Shown: positions 1 to 5,938 of the stretch, piece by piece | How the letters are laid out: every line of letters starts with the position of its first letter | Numbering within the stretch: the first letter of the stretch is position 1 | From: CAYRAV01 sp964422365 | Lineage (GTDB): Bacteria; Bacillota; Clostridia; Lachnospirales; Lachnospiraceae | Assembly (NCBI GenBank): GCA_964422365.1 | Contig: CAYRAV010000111.1 | Span: 1 to 6,685, forward strand | DNA: 6,685 nucleotides | Reading direction: 5' to 3' | Translations under genes and position numbers: made by a program | Notes under the pieces: generated by a model | Told to the model about the DNA's origin: nothing | Seen by the model: the letters and a program-made list of their open reading frames with translations, nothing else | Database searches by the model: none

Positions 1-305
1 TCTGACAATTGTTTTAGTTCCTGCTGCCACTCTTTTTCTTCCCTCTCCTCCTGCTCCCTTTTCAGCCGTTCTATCTCCCACCTTGCTGCCTCTTCCATCC
101 GCCATGGCAGGAAGCGTTCCAGTTCTTTTTGGACAAATTCTCCAATCTTGGCAGAATATCCTCTGTCTGCCGTCTTTTGTGCAAATTCTGCTCTCCATTT
201 CTCATCCGGCCAATTCCTTACGGCATTTTCGTATTCGCAGTACACACAAAATAAATCTGTCATAATCCAATCAAAATAAATTGACTCACTTTGTTTCCAC
301 CACAT
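1..305 (-). CDS. Hypothetical protein with C-terminal coiled coil, partial (3' end beyond window)
   Basis: I do not recognise this family. The frame is open from an ATG at 303-305 to the left edge, giving 101 codons of the N-terminal part. The ATG is the first possible start after an in-frame TAA, and an AAGGCGGTG stretch about 13 bases upstream is a plausible but distant ribosome binding site. A second ATG at 261-263 (MTDLFCVYCEYENAV) lacks any such site. The first 75 or so residues are mixed, with a CVYC pair (CxxC) near residue 20. From about residue 70 the chain becomes very rich in E, K, R and Q (for example REQEEREEKEWQQEL), as expected for a long charged helix or coiled coil. It lies 57 bases downstream of the broken Sel1 gene and could share its transcript. 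This DNA has higher G+C than the right half of the window. I am fairly sure it is coding; its function is unknown. Confidence 0.6.
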   Translation of the reverse strand, partial: MWWKQSESIYFDWIMTDLFCVYCEYENAVRNWPDEKWRAEFAQKTADRGYSAKIGEFVQKELERFLPWRMEEAARWEIERLKREQEEREEKEWQQELKQLS

Positions 306-362
306 AATTATTTGTTCACCGCCTTAATTCTGCCTAATCCAATTTTCAGTCCTTTATCCTTT

Positions 363-962
363 TTATATCGGAATATTATACACCATTTTTTCTAATGCAC
401 CAACTACTTCTTTGGCAATCCCTTGTACAAATTCTTTTACCTCTTCATTCCCCAGCATATTGATAGATTTCATAAGAGTGGTTCCGATCTCTTCATTTTT
501 TTCTATTAATTCTCCTAATTTTATGGAACGCCCCAAGTTAAAAATACCATCGGGCTGTAACTGTTCTGCGGATCGTGCATACCAATATGTCATTTGGGAC
601 AAACTTTGTTTTACTCCACTTCCTTCACGATAAAAAACACCCAGATTCATCATAGATTTTTCATTTCCATTTCCGGCAGCAATCCAATGCCAGAATGCAC
701 TTTCCAATGCATCTGCCGTGCAGCCTTCCCCTTGGTATACAGATACCGCATATTCAAATTGGGCATTGGTATTTCCAAGTAAAGCCGCCTGCTTATAACA
801 TTCTGCTGCCTCTGCATATTTTTCATCCTTAAGATGCTGCTCTGCTACTTTAAATATTTTTATGGCAGTTTCTGCATCCCATGCAGCTTTATATATCTGA
901 TTGTGTTGTAAATAATAACTGTCATCTGTGGTATACTTAAGCCAATCCACATCCGAATCCAA
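363..962 (-). CDS. C-terminal fragment of the interrupted Sel1-repeat protein
   Basis: This is the 199-residue frame downstream of the amber codon. If translated alone it must start at TTG (960-962), since no ATG or GTG is available before the repeats, and there is no Shine-Dalgarno sequence in front of that TTG. Sel1-like repeats cover roughly residues 38-136: KYAEAAECYKQAALLGN, then AQFEYAVSVYQGEG with FWHWIAAGNGN, then SMMNLGVFYREGSG with YWYARSAEQ. The last 50 residues (IKLGELIEKNEEIG onward) look helical and end in a short hydrophobic tail. There is no signal peptide or membrane segment, so a cytoplasmic location is expected. Independent translation is possible but looks weak. Confidence 0.6.
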   Translation of the reverse strand: MDSDVDWLKYTTDDSYYLQHNQIYKAAWDAETAIKIFKVAEQHLKDEKYAEAAECYKQAALLGNTNAQFEYAVSVYQGEGCTADALESAFWHWIAAGNGNEKSMMNLGVFYREGSGVKQSLSQMTYWYARSAEQLQPDGIFNLGRSIKLGELIEKNEEIGTTLMKSINMLGNEEVKEFVQGIAKEVVGALEKMVYNIPI

Positions 963-968
963 AGGAAG

Positions 969-1139
969 CTAGCGATAGGTTTCTTTCATATAAGATACAT
1001 TTCCATTCTTCATCCCACATATCAGATCATACATGATATGGTTGAGATATTCCTGTAAATACTTTTTGTCTTTTTTCTCTAAAAGATAAAAACCGGATTG
1101 TAGGTTTAAAACTTCTTCATCTTTGAATGTTAATTCCAT
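969..1139 (-). CDS. N-terminal fragment of the interrupted Sel1-repeat protein (56 aa)
   Basis: Starts at ATG 1137-1139 and ends at the amber TAG 969-971. An ATG seven codons further upstream (1158-1160) keeps the frame open, but it is a poor choice because the AGAGGAG ribosome binding site lies between the two ATGs, eight bases before the second. The 56 residues (MELTFKDEEVLNLQSGFYLL and so on) are charged, with no signal peptide or membrane helix. It is in the same frame as the Sel1-repeat ORF and only two sense codons separate the stop from that ORF's first codon, so it is most likely the N-terminus of the same protein. It could instead be a small free-standing gene. Confidence 0.5.
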   Translation of the reverse strand: MELTFKDEEVLNLQSGFYLLEKKDKKYLQEYLNHIMYDLICGMKNGNVSYMKETYR

Positions 1140-1147
1140 GTTGGCCA

Positions 1148-1154
1148 CTCCTCT
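1148..1154 (-). promoter_or_regulatory. Ribosome binding site fixing the start at 1139
   Basis: The minus strand reads AGAGGAG followed by TGGCCAAC and then ATG. The eight-base spacing is ideal. The site lies inside the longer possible reading frame that begins at 1160, which argues against that longer start. Confidence 0.7.
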
Positions 1155-1176
1155 GTTCATTTATCATCCTTAAATG

Positions 1177-1205
1177 ATTATGCAAAACTCTGCTTACTTT
1201 GTGAA
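1177..1205 (-). promoter_or_regulatory. Sigma-A-like promoter for the split Sel1 gene
   Basis: On the minus strand TTCACA (1200-1205) and CATAAT (1177-1182) are separated by exactly 17 bases. Each box is one mismatch from consensus. Transcription would begin near 1170, giving a leader of about 30 bases before the ATG at 1139. A short inverted repeat, ATCAT (1163-1167) and ATGAT (1174-1178), overlaps the -10 and start region and could be an operator half-site pair or chance. The promoter would let the split Sel1 gene and the partial gene on its left be transcribed independently of the hydrolase gene. Confidence 0.5.
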
Positions 1206-1257
1206 TATTGATACAAATTGCTACTAATCTTCAATTATCTATGTACTATATTACAGA

Positions 1258-1806
1258 CTACTGTGATTTGTTATTACCTATTTGAAAATTTATCTTATTT
1301 TCCTCTAAGAGTTTCTGCATTAGCTTCCATTCCGGCTCATATTCCTGTACATCTTTTGTTTGGTTTACAAGAGTTTCTAAAACAATATCTATTGCTTTCT
1401 TATATTTCTTCTGCCATTTTTCCTTCTTTTCCTCCGAAATATCTGTGCCGAGTAATCTGCCGTTGTCCATATTATGAAACAAATCTGCCAATTTCACTAA
1501 TGATGCATCTAAATTTGTGCAGACTCCTTTGACATAATCATAATAGTCCACTGAACTATCGTGGGTTAATAATGCCAATGCATCCGTAACTTGATTTGGA
1601 AATTCCTGCGAAAGATGGTCTAATGTAATGTCTGTGTCTTCCACTACATCATGTAATAGGGCAATACAGGTTCTGGTTTCATTGTCCATCTGTTCTGCGA
1701 GATGGTATGGATGGAAAATGTAGGGTATGCCGCCTGTGTCAAGTTGTCCTGTATGGGCAGTGTATGATAGTTTTAGGGCTTTGTTTGTTAGGTTTGTGTA
1801 GATCAT
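1258..1806 (-). CDS. HD-domain protein, small alarmone hydrolase-like (SpoT/MESH1-type fold)
   Basis: The 182-residue product matches the HD hydrolase half of Rel/SpoT proteins. That fold uses a Mn2+ ion to remove the 3'-pyrophosphate of (p)ppGpp. Visible motifs in order are AHTGQ with H18, DTGGIPYIFHPYHLA with H32, LLHDVVEDT with the H52-D53 pair and E56-D57, and VKLADLFHNM with D108 and H111-N112. In Rel enzymes the equivalents of H32, H52, D53 and D108 bind the metal, and all are present, so the site looks intact. There is no synthetase, TGS or ACT domain, and the length fits a stand-alone small hydrolase. The C-terminal 60 residues (SEEKKEKWQKKYKKA onward) are helical and charged. The start is supported by AAAGGAG ten bases before the ATG. 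It is cytoplasmic. Related HD proteins act on other nucleotides, so the substrate is inferred. It looks intact between two damaged genes. Confidence 0.8.
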   Translation of the reverse strand: MIYTNLTNKALKLSYTAHTGQLDTGGIPYIFHPYHLAEQMDNETRTCIALLHDVVEDTDITLDHLSQEFPNQVTDALALLTHDSSVDYYDYVKGVCTNLDASLVKLADLFHNMDNGRLLGTDISEEKKEKWQKKYKKAIDIVLETLVNQTKDVQEYEPEWKLMQKLLEENKINFQIGNNKSQ

Positions 1807-1816
1807 AAATTATATA

Positions 1817-1823
1817 CTCCTTT
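1817..1823 (-). promoter_or_regulatory. Ribosome binding site of the HD-domain gene
   Basis: The minus strand reads AAAGGAG, ten bases before the ATG at 1804-1806. It lies only 18 bases past the restored stop of the propeller-like gene (1841-1843), so the two genes are probably co-transcribed. I see no convincing promoter between them. Confidence 0.65.
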
Positions 1824-1840
1824 TAGTGAAAGACTTGGAA

Positions 1841-2038
1841 TTAATTGGCTTTTATGGAATCATATTTCACTGCCTTATCATTTTTTAGATTAATATAATA
1901 ATAGTAATATTTATCTGGCACCATACACCATCCGACTGCTTTTCCTGACGAGCAATCCTCTCCTATAAAAAACAACTTTCCATTTATTATCTTTAAAGAC
2001 GAACCATAATAAAACTTATTTTTTCTTATAACGAGAAT
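1841..2038 (-). pseudogene. C-terminal piece of the frameshifted propeller-like protein
   Basis: This frame has no start codon of its own next to a ribosome binding site, yet it reads as ordinary protein: KFYYGSSLKIINGKLFFIG, EDCSSGKAVGWCMVPDKYY, then INLKNDKAVKYDSIKAN and TAA at 1841-1843. The aromatic-rich strand style matches the central piece. It is in the same frame as the N-terminal piece. It explains the stretch between the central ORF and the HD gene, which would otherwise look non-coding. Confidence 0.5.
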
Positions 2039-2046
2039 CTAATATT

Positions 2047-2727
2047 TTACCTTTTCCCTTTTTTCGTATTAAAACAAACAATCTTTTTCTTTTCTTCTTT
2101 GTTATTCACATAATAAACATTTTGTCCATTTGTAGTATCCAATCCACATGAATAAACTTTTCTTTTTATCTTTCCCTTTTTCTTATCTAACCGGTAGCAG
2201 ATTGTTTTTTTCGTATTTGACCCATCACTCACATAAATATATTGGGATGTTAATTTAGCATCATTCAAGAAACAGTTACTTTTTTCTTTATAGACCAATA
2301 CCTTTCCCGTTTTTACTGCTATTTGGAACACATATCCCATAAGTTCTACAGAACTACCATATGGACCATAGACACATCCATAAATATAATCCCCATATTT
2401 CCCCAGCAGATCAATATGTGTATTTTTATCAATCCAATCATCACCAGTCTTTACAGTTGCTAATTTTTTAATACCCTTTTCCATTGTTCCATAATAGACA
2501 TTCGCTCCATTCTCTAGCAAAAGATTTTTGCCAATTGCCATACCTCTTATACTATTTTCTTCTGTTATACTTTTTTGCTTCTGAACAGTGCCATCCGTCT
2601 TTAATGCTTTTACAATATTTTTTTCTGTAATGTAGATTACCTTGGAAGATATATTAACTCCTATAATAGAAAAATAATCGCTTGTATAAATTTTTTGTTT
2701 TTTAAGTTTACTTTTTGGACATAGCAA
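2047..2727 (-). CDS. Central piece of the frameshifted propeller-like protein (226 aa)
   Basis: The open frame can begin only at a TTG (2725-2727) with no ribosome binding site, and its first residues (LCPKSKLKK) look like out-of-frame sequence. True homology probably starts at about KKQKIYTSDYF. It contains several strand-and-turn repeats: NISSKVIYITEKN, NGANVYYGTMEKG, GDYIYGCVYGPYG, SQYIYVSDGSNTKK and NGQNVYYVNNKEEKKK. The spacing of 40 to 50 residues fits propeller blades. It ends at TAA 2047-2049, just after a run of A and G where the frame slips. On its own it is unlikely to be a functional product. Confidence 0.5.
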   Translation of the reverse strand: MLCPKSKLKKQKIYTSDYFSIIGVNISSKVIYITEKNIVKALKTDGTVQKQKSITEENSIRGMAIGKNLLLENGANVYYGTMEKGIKKLATVKTGDDWIDKNTHIDLLGKYGDYIYGCVYGPYGSSVELMGYVFQIAVKTGKVLVYKEKSNCFLNDAKLTSQYIYVSDGSNTKKTICYRLDKKKGKIKRKVYSCGLDTTNGQNVYYVNNKEEKKKIVCFNTKKGKR

Positions 2728-2749
2728 CTATTGGAACTACTATCATACT

Positions 2750-3013
2750 TTATATCAGACAGTTATCTACAATCCATATATTGCTGACATTTCCTGATTC
2801 TGATATGACCTTTGTCTTCTTTTTCTTTTTTATATCATAACTATAGATTCCTGCTGGCTTTTGGGAATGATAAAAATATACCTTACCATTCCACTCTACT
2901 ATACTTTTACCATCATTGTAAACCTTATTGACATTCTTACTCGTTGCTTTTACCATGTTTACATTAAATCCGTGTTTCGAAGAAATAATTAACACAACTA
3001 CCATAACAAACAT
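2750..3013 (-). CDS. N-terminal piece of the frameshifted propeller-like protein (87 aa)
   Basis: Begins at ATG 3011-3013, overlapping the stop of the Sel1-DUF4190 gene by 16 bases, which suggests translational coupling; no Shine-Dalgarno sequence is visible. Residues 2-11 (FVMVVVLIIS) are hydrophobic and precede KATSKN, resembling a signal peptide that lacks the usual basic N-region. The mature part includes SIVEWNGKVYFYHSQKP and IYSYDIKKKKK, one blade-like strand set. The frame ends at a TAA after IWIVDNCLI, where the protein should continue in another frame. Confidence 0.5.
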   Translation of the reverse strand: MFVMVVVLIISSKHGFNVNMVKATSKNVNKVYNDGKSIVEWNGKVYFYHSQKPAGIYSYDIKKKKKTKVISESGNVSNIWIVDNCLI

Positions 3014-4032
3014 AATTTGGTCAAAACAGATACCAACAAAACAAAACCATTTATAACAATACCAGTGGTAGCAATTCCTTTTCCTCCTATCTGTCTTCCC
3101 TTAATGCCTAATATTATGCCTATAACAGATAGGATAGATGGGAAAAGTCCAAAATTCATAAACATACAAACAATACCAATAATCAAAGAAATGACTGGCA
3201 AAACCTTGGAGCCTTCTTTTTTTCCTTCCAAAGATTTTTGATTTGCCTCTGTGCTTAATATGTCATTATGATACAATTTATTTGCTTGTACTACTTGTTC
3301 TGCTGCATCCCCAATTATACTAGGATTTTCCAATAACAGACTTACATAAATATCACCTTGCTCTTTGGCAGCAAGCCAATGTAACTCTGCAAAATCCAGA
3401 TTTGGAATACAACACAAACCTGCATAATAGCAAAATCCAAGGAAACGATTTTCTTTGCCATTTGGCTCCTCTTTATCACAAATAGTCCTAAAATAAACAG
3501 ATAACCGATCTTCAATTTGAACTTTTACAGTATAATTTTTCGCACATTCGTTTAGTGATTTATATGCCGTTATATCTCCACGAATCGCTGCTTTACATAT
3601 CCAATCCAATGCCTCAAAAACCAAATCCTCATCCTTCATATAAACAAGCCCAAGAAAATACATAGCACTTGGTAAACCACATTTTGCAGCTCTGAGTAAA
3701 TGTACTTTTGCCTTTTCTAAATCTTTCGGTACATATGTACTCCCAGAAGCATACATAGTTCCCAACTCTTGGTCACATAAAACACTTCCATGGTCACAAC
3801 CAGCTTTTAAAATTTGTACCTTTTCACTCTCATTGCTTGTTTCCTCAGCCTTTCCCCACCATTCGCTATCCAACCTCTTATCATACGGTACAGCCTTTTG
3901 ATTTAAGAAGTTCAGGAATTCATCTTGTACTAATGGATTCACAATATTCTTCCCATAATCGTGCGGAACATTACTAAAATCCGTCTGTCCCTGTATAGGT
4001 CTAACATTGATTTTTGTGTTGTCAACTGCCAT
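2998..4032 (-). CDS. Sel1-repeat protein with C-terminal DUF4190-like membrane domain
   Basis: The 344-residue product has three parts. Residues 1-75 are unassigned and polar. Sel1-like helix-pair repeats follow: roughly 82-117 (CDQELGTMYASG and KVHLLRAAKCG), 120-151 (SAMYFLGLVYMKDED and ALDWICKAAIRGD), and 194-227 (ENRFLGFCYYAG and AELHWLAAKEQGD). After a polar linker come two membrane helices at about 278-308 and 317-342, with the glycine-rich turn LGIKGRQIGGKGIATTG between them. This two-helix hairpin resembles the DUF4190 family. The repeats would form a scaffold tethered to the membrane by the C-terminus, probably facing the cytoplasm because there is no signal peptide. The start ATG (4030-4032) has AGAGGAAGTG about ten bases upstream. 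The gene overlaps the next one by 16 bases, so they form one unit. The binding partner is unknown. Confidence 0.75.
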   Translation of the reverse strand: MAVDNTKINVRPIQGQTDFSNVPHDYGKNIVNPLVQDEFLNFLNQKAVPYDKRLDSEWWGKAEETSNESEKVQILKAGCDHGSVLCDQELGTMYASGSTYVPKDLEKAKVHLLRAAKCGLPSAMYFLGLVYMKDEDLVFEALDWICKAAIRGDITAYKSLNECAKNYTVKVQIEDRLSVYFRTICDKEEPNGKENRFLGFCYYAGLCCIPNLDFAELHWLAAKEQGDIYVSLLLENPSIIGDAAEQVVQANKLYHNDILSTEANQKSLEGKKEGSKVLPVISLIIGIVCMFMNFGLFPSILSVIGIILGIKGRQIGGKGIATTGIVINGFVLLVSVLTKLCLLW

Positions 4033-4075
4033 TTAACTTCACTTCCTCTCTTCAATTAACACTTTGTAAGCATTT

Positions 4076-4088
4076 AGTAAATATTATA
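4076..4088 (-). promoter_or_regulatory. Possible -10 box and start region for the Sel1-DUF4190 gene
   Basis: A perfect TATAAT is present on the minus strand (plus-strand 4083-4088), about 50 bases before the ATG at 4032. The expected -35 position holds only A-rich sequence with no good match, so this is a one-box prediction in AT-rich DNA. The 125-base gap it occupies (4033-4157) holds nothing else I can identify and no clear terminator hairpin. Confidence 0.35.
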
Positions 4089-4157
4089 CTTCTAAAATAT
4101 AGAATATTTTTATCACAAACACACACTTTCTCAATTAATTTTTACTTATAAACAAGC

Positions 4158-5558
4158 TTATCTCAACGCTTTATTTTGTAACTTAATTGGCAAATGATAT
4201 CTGCCTTTATACTTCTTTCTATACATTTTTACAAAATAGCTTTTTTCATCTAGCATATCCAATTCCTTTTCATTAAGAATAAACAGTTTTACCGGTACAT
4301 GCATGGATTTTTCATGCTGCCATCCTTTCTCACAACTTTCCCAATTCCTAAATGGTTGTTCCATAAAACTATAATACCATCCTCCATTAGTTTCAAGAAT
4401 ATAGTCCCACCAAACCTCATCTAATAGTTCTGTTGGATCTTTGCCGATACTTTTTTCTATCTCAATCATTTTATTAATCCCAGCAAAACTTGTTACAGAA
4501 CGGTAAGTCCATTTCACACAATAAAAACCTAATATTTCTTCTCCTTTATAATACGTCCCTTCAGAATTCACTCCTTCAATTTTACTCGCACTTTTCTTAT
4601 TAAGAATAAACATGGTTGCAAATTTATTTTTTATCTCTTCCCTATAAGATGGTATGTAGTAAGAAGTTAGGGGAAACAGTCCAAATGCCATTATTATCAA
4701 TAAAACACATAATCCTATAAAAACCTCTTTATGATACTCCTGATAATACATAGCAATATTATCAAAAATAATGTTTCTTAAATTGCATAACAACAATATA
4801 CCACCCATAATTATCAATATACATCTAAAGAAAATTGAAACTCTTGTCCTTTTTGTAGCAATACATCCTATCAAATAATACATAACAATATTTGCATAAA
4901 TAAGCCATCTTACCACAAATGGTAATTCAATAACACCCAATGTTTCAATAATAAGCGAAAACAGCAAAACTCCAACTGAAAAAACAATAATTGTAGTTTT
5001 ATAATATTCCTGTCTTCTACAGCCTTCCAGCAGAACAAATAAACTTATAATAATAACTCCATATACATAGAATGAAGTTTGCATCAATATTTCACACGCT
5101 TTATTTAAGAATGTACATAAATTTTGATTATGAAAATAACTAATAATGGCAATGCCGTTTAATAGTATATAGAATATTGTACATATAAATAGGAAAAACA
5201 AATATGTTATTTTAGCACCATTGTCTTCTATCTGTACTTCATCTTCCTGTTCACATGCTGGTTCCTTTTTCGCATAAAATCTTATAAAATTATGTTCCTC
5301 TGCAATATAGAAGTTCAATACTATTCCTCCAACAAGCACTATTATGTATAATGCAATACAAAATACTTTCTGTTCATGATATACCTTAGATTTTCCTGTT
5401 AAATATGGTGCAAATAATACAAAAAACATATACAGAACAGAAATTATAACATTCCATAAGTTCTTCTTATCTGTCCACCATAAAGACAATACTGTTAAAA
5501 CTATTGCTATAATCTGAAATAATAATATCTCACCAATCACCTTATCCACCTTTACCAC
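4158..5558 (-). CDS. Polytopic membrane protein of unknown family, with soluble C-terminal domain
   Basis: I do not recognise this 466-residue protein. By hydrophobicity it has about nine membrane helices, near residues 8-27, 34-51, 65-84, 116-140, 160-177, 187-206, 213-233, 242-260 and 278-300. The acidic loop between helices three and four (EPACEQEDEVQIED) is the longest. A soluble tail of about 165 residues follows, rich in W, Y, K and E, with stretches such as GFYCVKWTYRSV, DEVWWDYILETNGGWYY and NWESCEKGW. No catalytic motif stands out, and the helices lack the charged pairs typical of common transporters. The start taken is GTG at 5556-5558, with GAAGGGG twelve bases upstream. GTG at codon 4 or 7 are alternatives, codon 7 being preceded by AAGGTGG. 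It ends 125 bases before the Sel1-DUF4190 gene. G+C is very low here (12/60 at 5161-5220). Confidence 0.7.
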   Translation of the reverse strand: MVKVDKVIGEILLFQIIAIVLTVLSLWWTDKKNLWNVIISVLYMFFVLFAPYLTGKSKVYHEQKVFCIALYIIVLVGGIVLNFYIAEEHNFIRFYAKKEPACEQEDEVQIEDNGAKITYLFFLFICTIFYILLNGIAIISYFHNQNLCTFLNKACEILMQTSFYVYGVIIISLFVLLEGCRRQEYYKTTIIVFSVGVLLFSLIIETLGVIELPFVVRWLIYANIVMYYLIGCIATKRTRVSIFFRCILIIMGGILLLCNLRNIIFDNIAMYYQEYHKEVFIGLCVLLIIMAFGLFPLTSYYIPSYREEIKNKFATMFILNKKSASKIEGVNSEGTYYKGEEILGFYCVKWTYRSVTSFAGINKMIEIEKSIGKDPTELLDEVWWDYILETNGGWYYSFMEQPFRNWESCEKGWQHEKSMHVPVKLFILNEKELDMLDEKSYFVKMYRKKYKGRYHLPIKLQNKALR

Positions 5559-5681
5559 AAAATAATGTAGCCCCTTCCATATTATGTCCTGACTTACTAT
5601 TCAAATCGACTTACTTTCCATTTTACTGTTATATAACTAACTCCCACACTATTATAAAACATCCTATACAAATTACTCCTT

Positions 5682-5882
5682 TCATTCATCATCTTTTGGT
5701 TCATCAACTTGAAGATTTTCTGCCCATTCAAAAAATGGAATCACACACATAATTGCACATGCCAAATTCCACCCTAGACGAATAACTGCCCCTACCGGTC
5801 CACGTATATGTAACAATTTATACAGCCCCCAGATTACTAGAACAAATAGAATAACAGCTCCTATGAAAATTAATTCCCCCAT
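5682..5882 (-). CDS. Small two-helix membrane protein (66 aa), unknown function
   Basis: Starts at ATG 5880-5882, six bases after a consensus AGGAGGTG. An in-frame GTG at 5889-5891 would lie inside that binding site and is rejected. The first helix (residues 3-23, LIFIGAVILFVLVIWGLYKLL) is followed by a short basic turn, HIRGP. A second, less hydrophobic segment spans about 29-51, with NLACAIMCVIPFF. The acidic tail ends in VDEPKDDE. The two cysteines five residues apart in the second segment are the only notable side chains. It belongs to no family I can name. The stop is 123 bases ahead of the large membrane protein, and an AAGGAG lies directly after the stop, so both may be on one transcript and act together. 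The strong ribosome binding site supports real expression. Confidence 0.7.
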   Translation of the reverse strand: MGELIFIGAVILFVLVIWGLYKLLHIRGPVGAVIRLGWNLACAIMCVIPFFEWAENLQVDEPKDDE

Positions 5883-5888
5883 GCATCT

Positions 5889-5896
5889 CACCTCCT
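5889..5896 (-). promoter_or_regulatory. Consensus ribosome binding site for the 66-aa membrane protein
   Basis: The minus strand reads AGGAGGTG, then AGATGC, then ATG GGG GAA. The six-base spacing selects ATG 5880-5882. An out-of-frame ATG (5884-5886) is only two bases from the site and gives no useful frame. Confidence 0.7.
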
Positions 5897-5938
5897 AGTA
5901 ATAAGTTCATATTTACAGATGATTAAAAAACTATCGAC

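Larger units (their letters stand above)
363..1139 (-). pseudogene. Sel1-repeat protein gene interrupted by one in-frame amber codon
   Basis: Read through the TAG at 969-971, this is one continuous frame of 258 residues plus the amber position, from the ATG at 1137-1139 to the TAA at 363-365. The start is fixed by an AGAGGAG site eight bases upstream. The N-terminal third (MELTFKDEEVLNLQ onward) has no family I recognise. The C-terminal two thirds carries tandem Sel1-like repeats, helix pairs of the TPR superfamily, of the form AAxxYxxAAxxGNxxAQFxxAxxYxxGxG. Sel1 proteins usually act as protein-binding scaffolds. The stop sits between KETYR and LPLDSDVDW; a single C-to-T change in CAG (Gln) would produce it. 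No good ribosome binding site precedes the downstream half, so the half-genes are better read as one damaged gene. A sigma-A-like promoter lies just upstream. Amber readthrough or a base-call error cannot be excluded. Confidence 0.6.
1841..3013 (-). pseudogene. Secreted beta-propeller-like (DUF5050-type) protein gene, multiply frameshifted
   Basis: Three consecutive coding pieces on the minus strand join into one protein of about 390 residues if four single-base changes are undone. Bases are missing near 2749-2764 and in the T6 run at 2698-2703 (A7 expected on the coding strand). One extra base is present around 2052-2064, and another in the T6 run at 2019-2024. The net shift is zero, so first and last pieces share a frame. 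Bridging peptides make sense: SDIKYDSSSNSCYVQKVNLK between pieces one and two, and GKILDSRYKKNKFYYG between two and three. The repeated pattern of a bulky aromatic strand, GxxYYxN, then a lysine-rich turn resembles DUF5050-type propeller repeats found in exported Clostridia proteins. The N-terminus is hydrophobic and may be a signal peptide. The start overlaps the upstream gene by 16 bases. The propeller assignment is by pattern, not by search. Confidence 0.6.

Noticed and set aside
83..265. 60-codon plus-strand frame
   Set aside because: It is antisense to the partial minus-strand gene, whose start, helix-like composition and frame are more convincing; the plus-strand product has no family features.
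412..782. Two plus-strand frames opposite the Sel1 repeats
   Set aside because: Both are shadows of the repeat-coding strand, with no start signals.
1218..1532. 104-codon plus-strand frame
   Set aside because: It lies antisense to the end of the HD gene, has no ribosome binding site, and the opposite strand carries clear conserved motifs.
2047..2727. Programmed frameshifting as the explanation of the split propeller-like gene
   Set aside because: Four separate shifts in both directions would be needed, and no slippery site with a downstream pseudoknot is evident; decay or base error is simpler.
3017..3241. 74-codon plus-strand frame
   Set aside because: It is the antisense of the DUF4190-like membrane segment; hydrophobic codons read backwards often stay open.
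4141..4160. Repeat-like AAGCTTGTTTATAAG at the end of the large membrane gene
   Set aside because: The arms do not pair over more than a few bases and no T-run follows on the minus strand, so it is not an intrinsic terminator.
5595..5665. Minus-strand ORF of about 20 codons (MFYNSVGVSYITVKW) preceded by AAGGAG
   Set aside because: The spacing from AAGGAG to its ATG is 13 bases, it is very short and it is not in frame with the large membrane gene. It may be a leader peptide but nothing supports translation.
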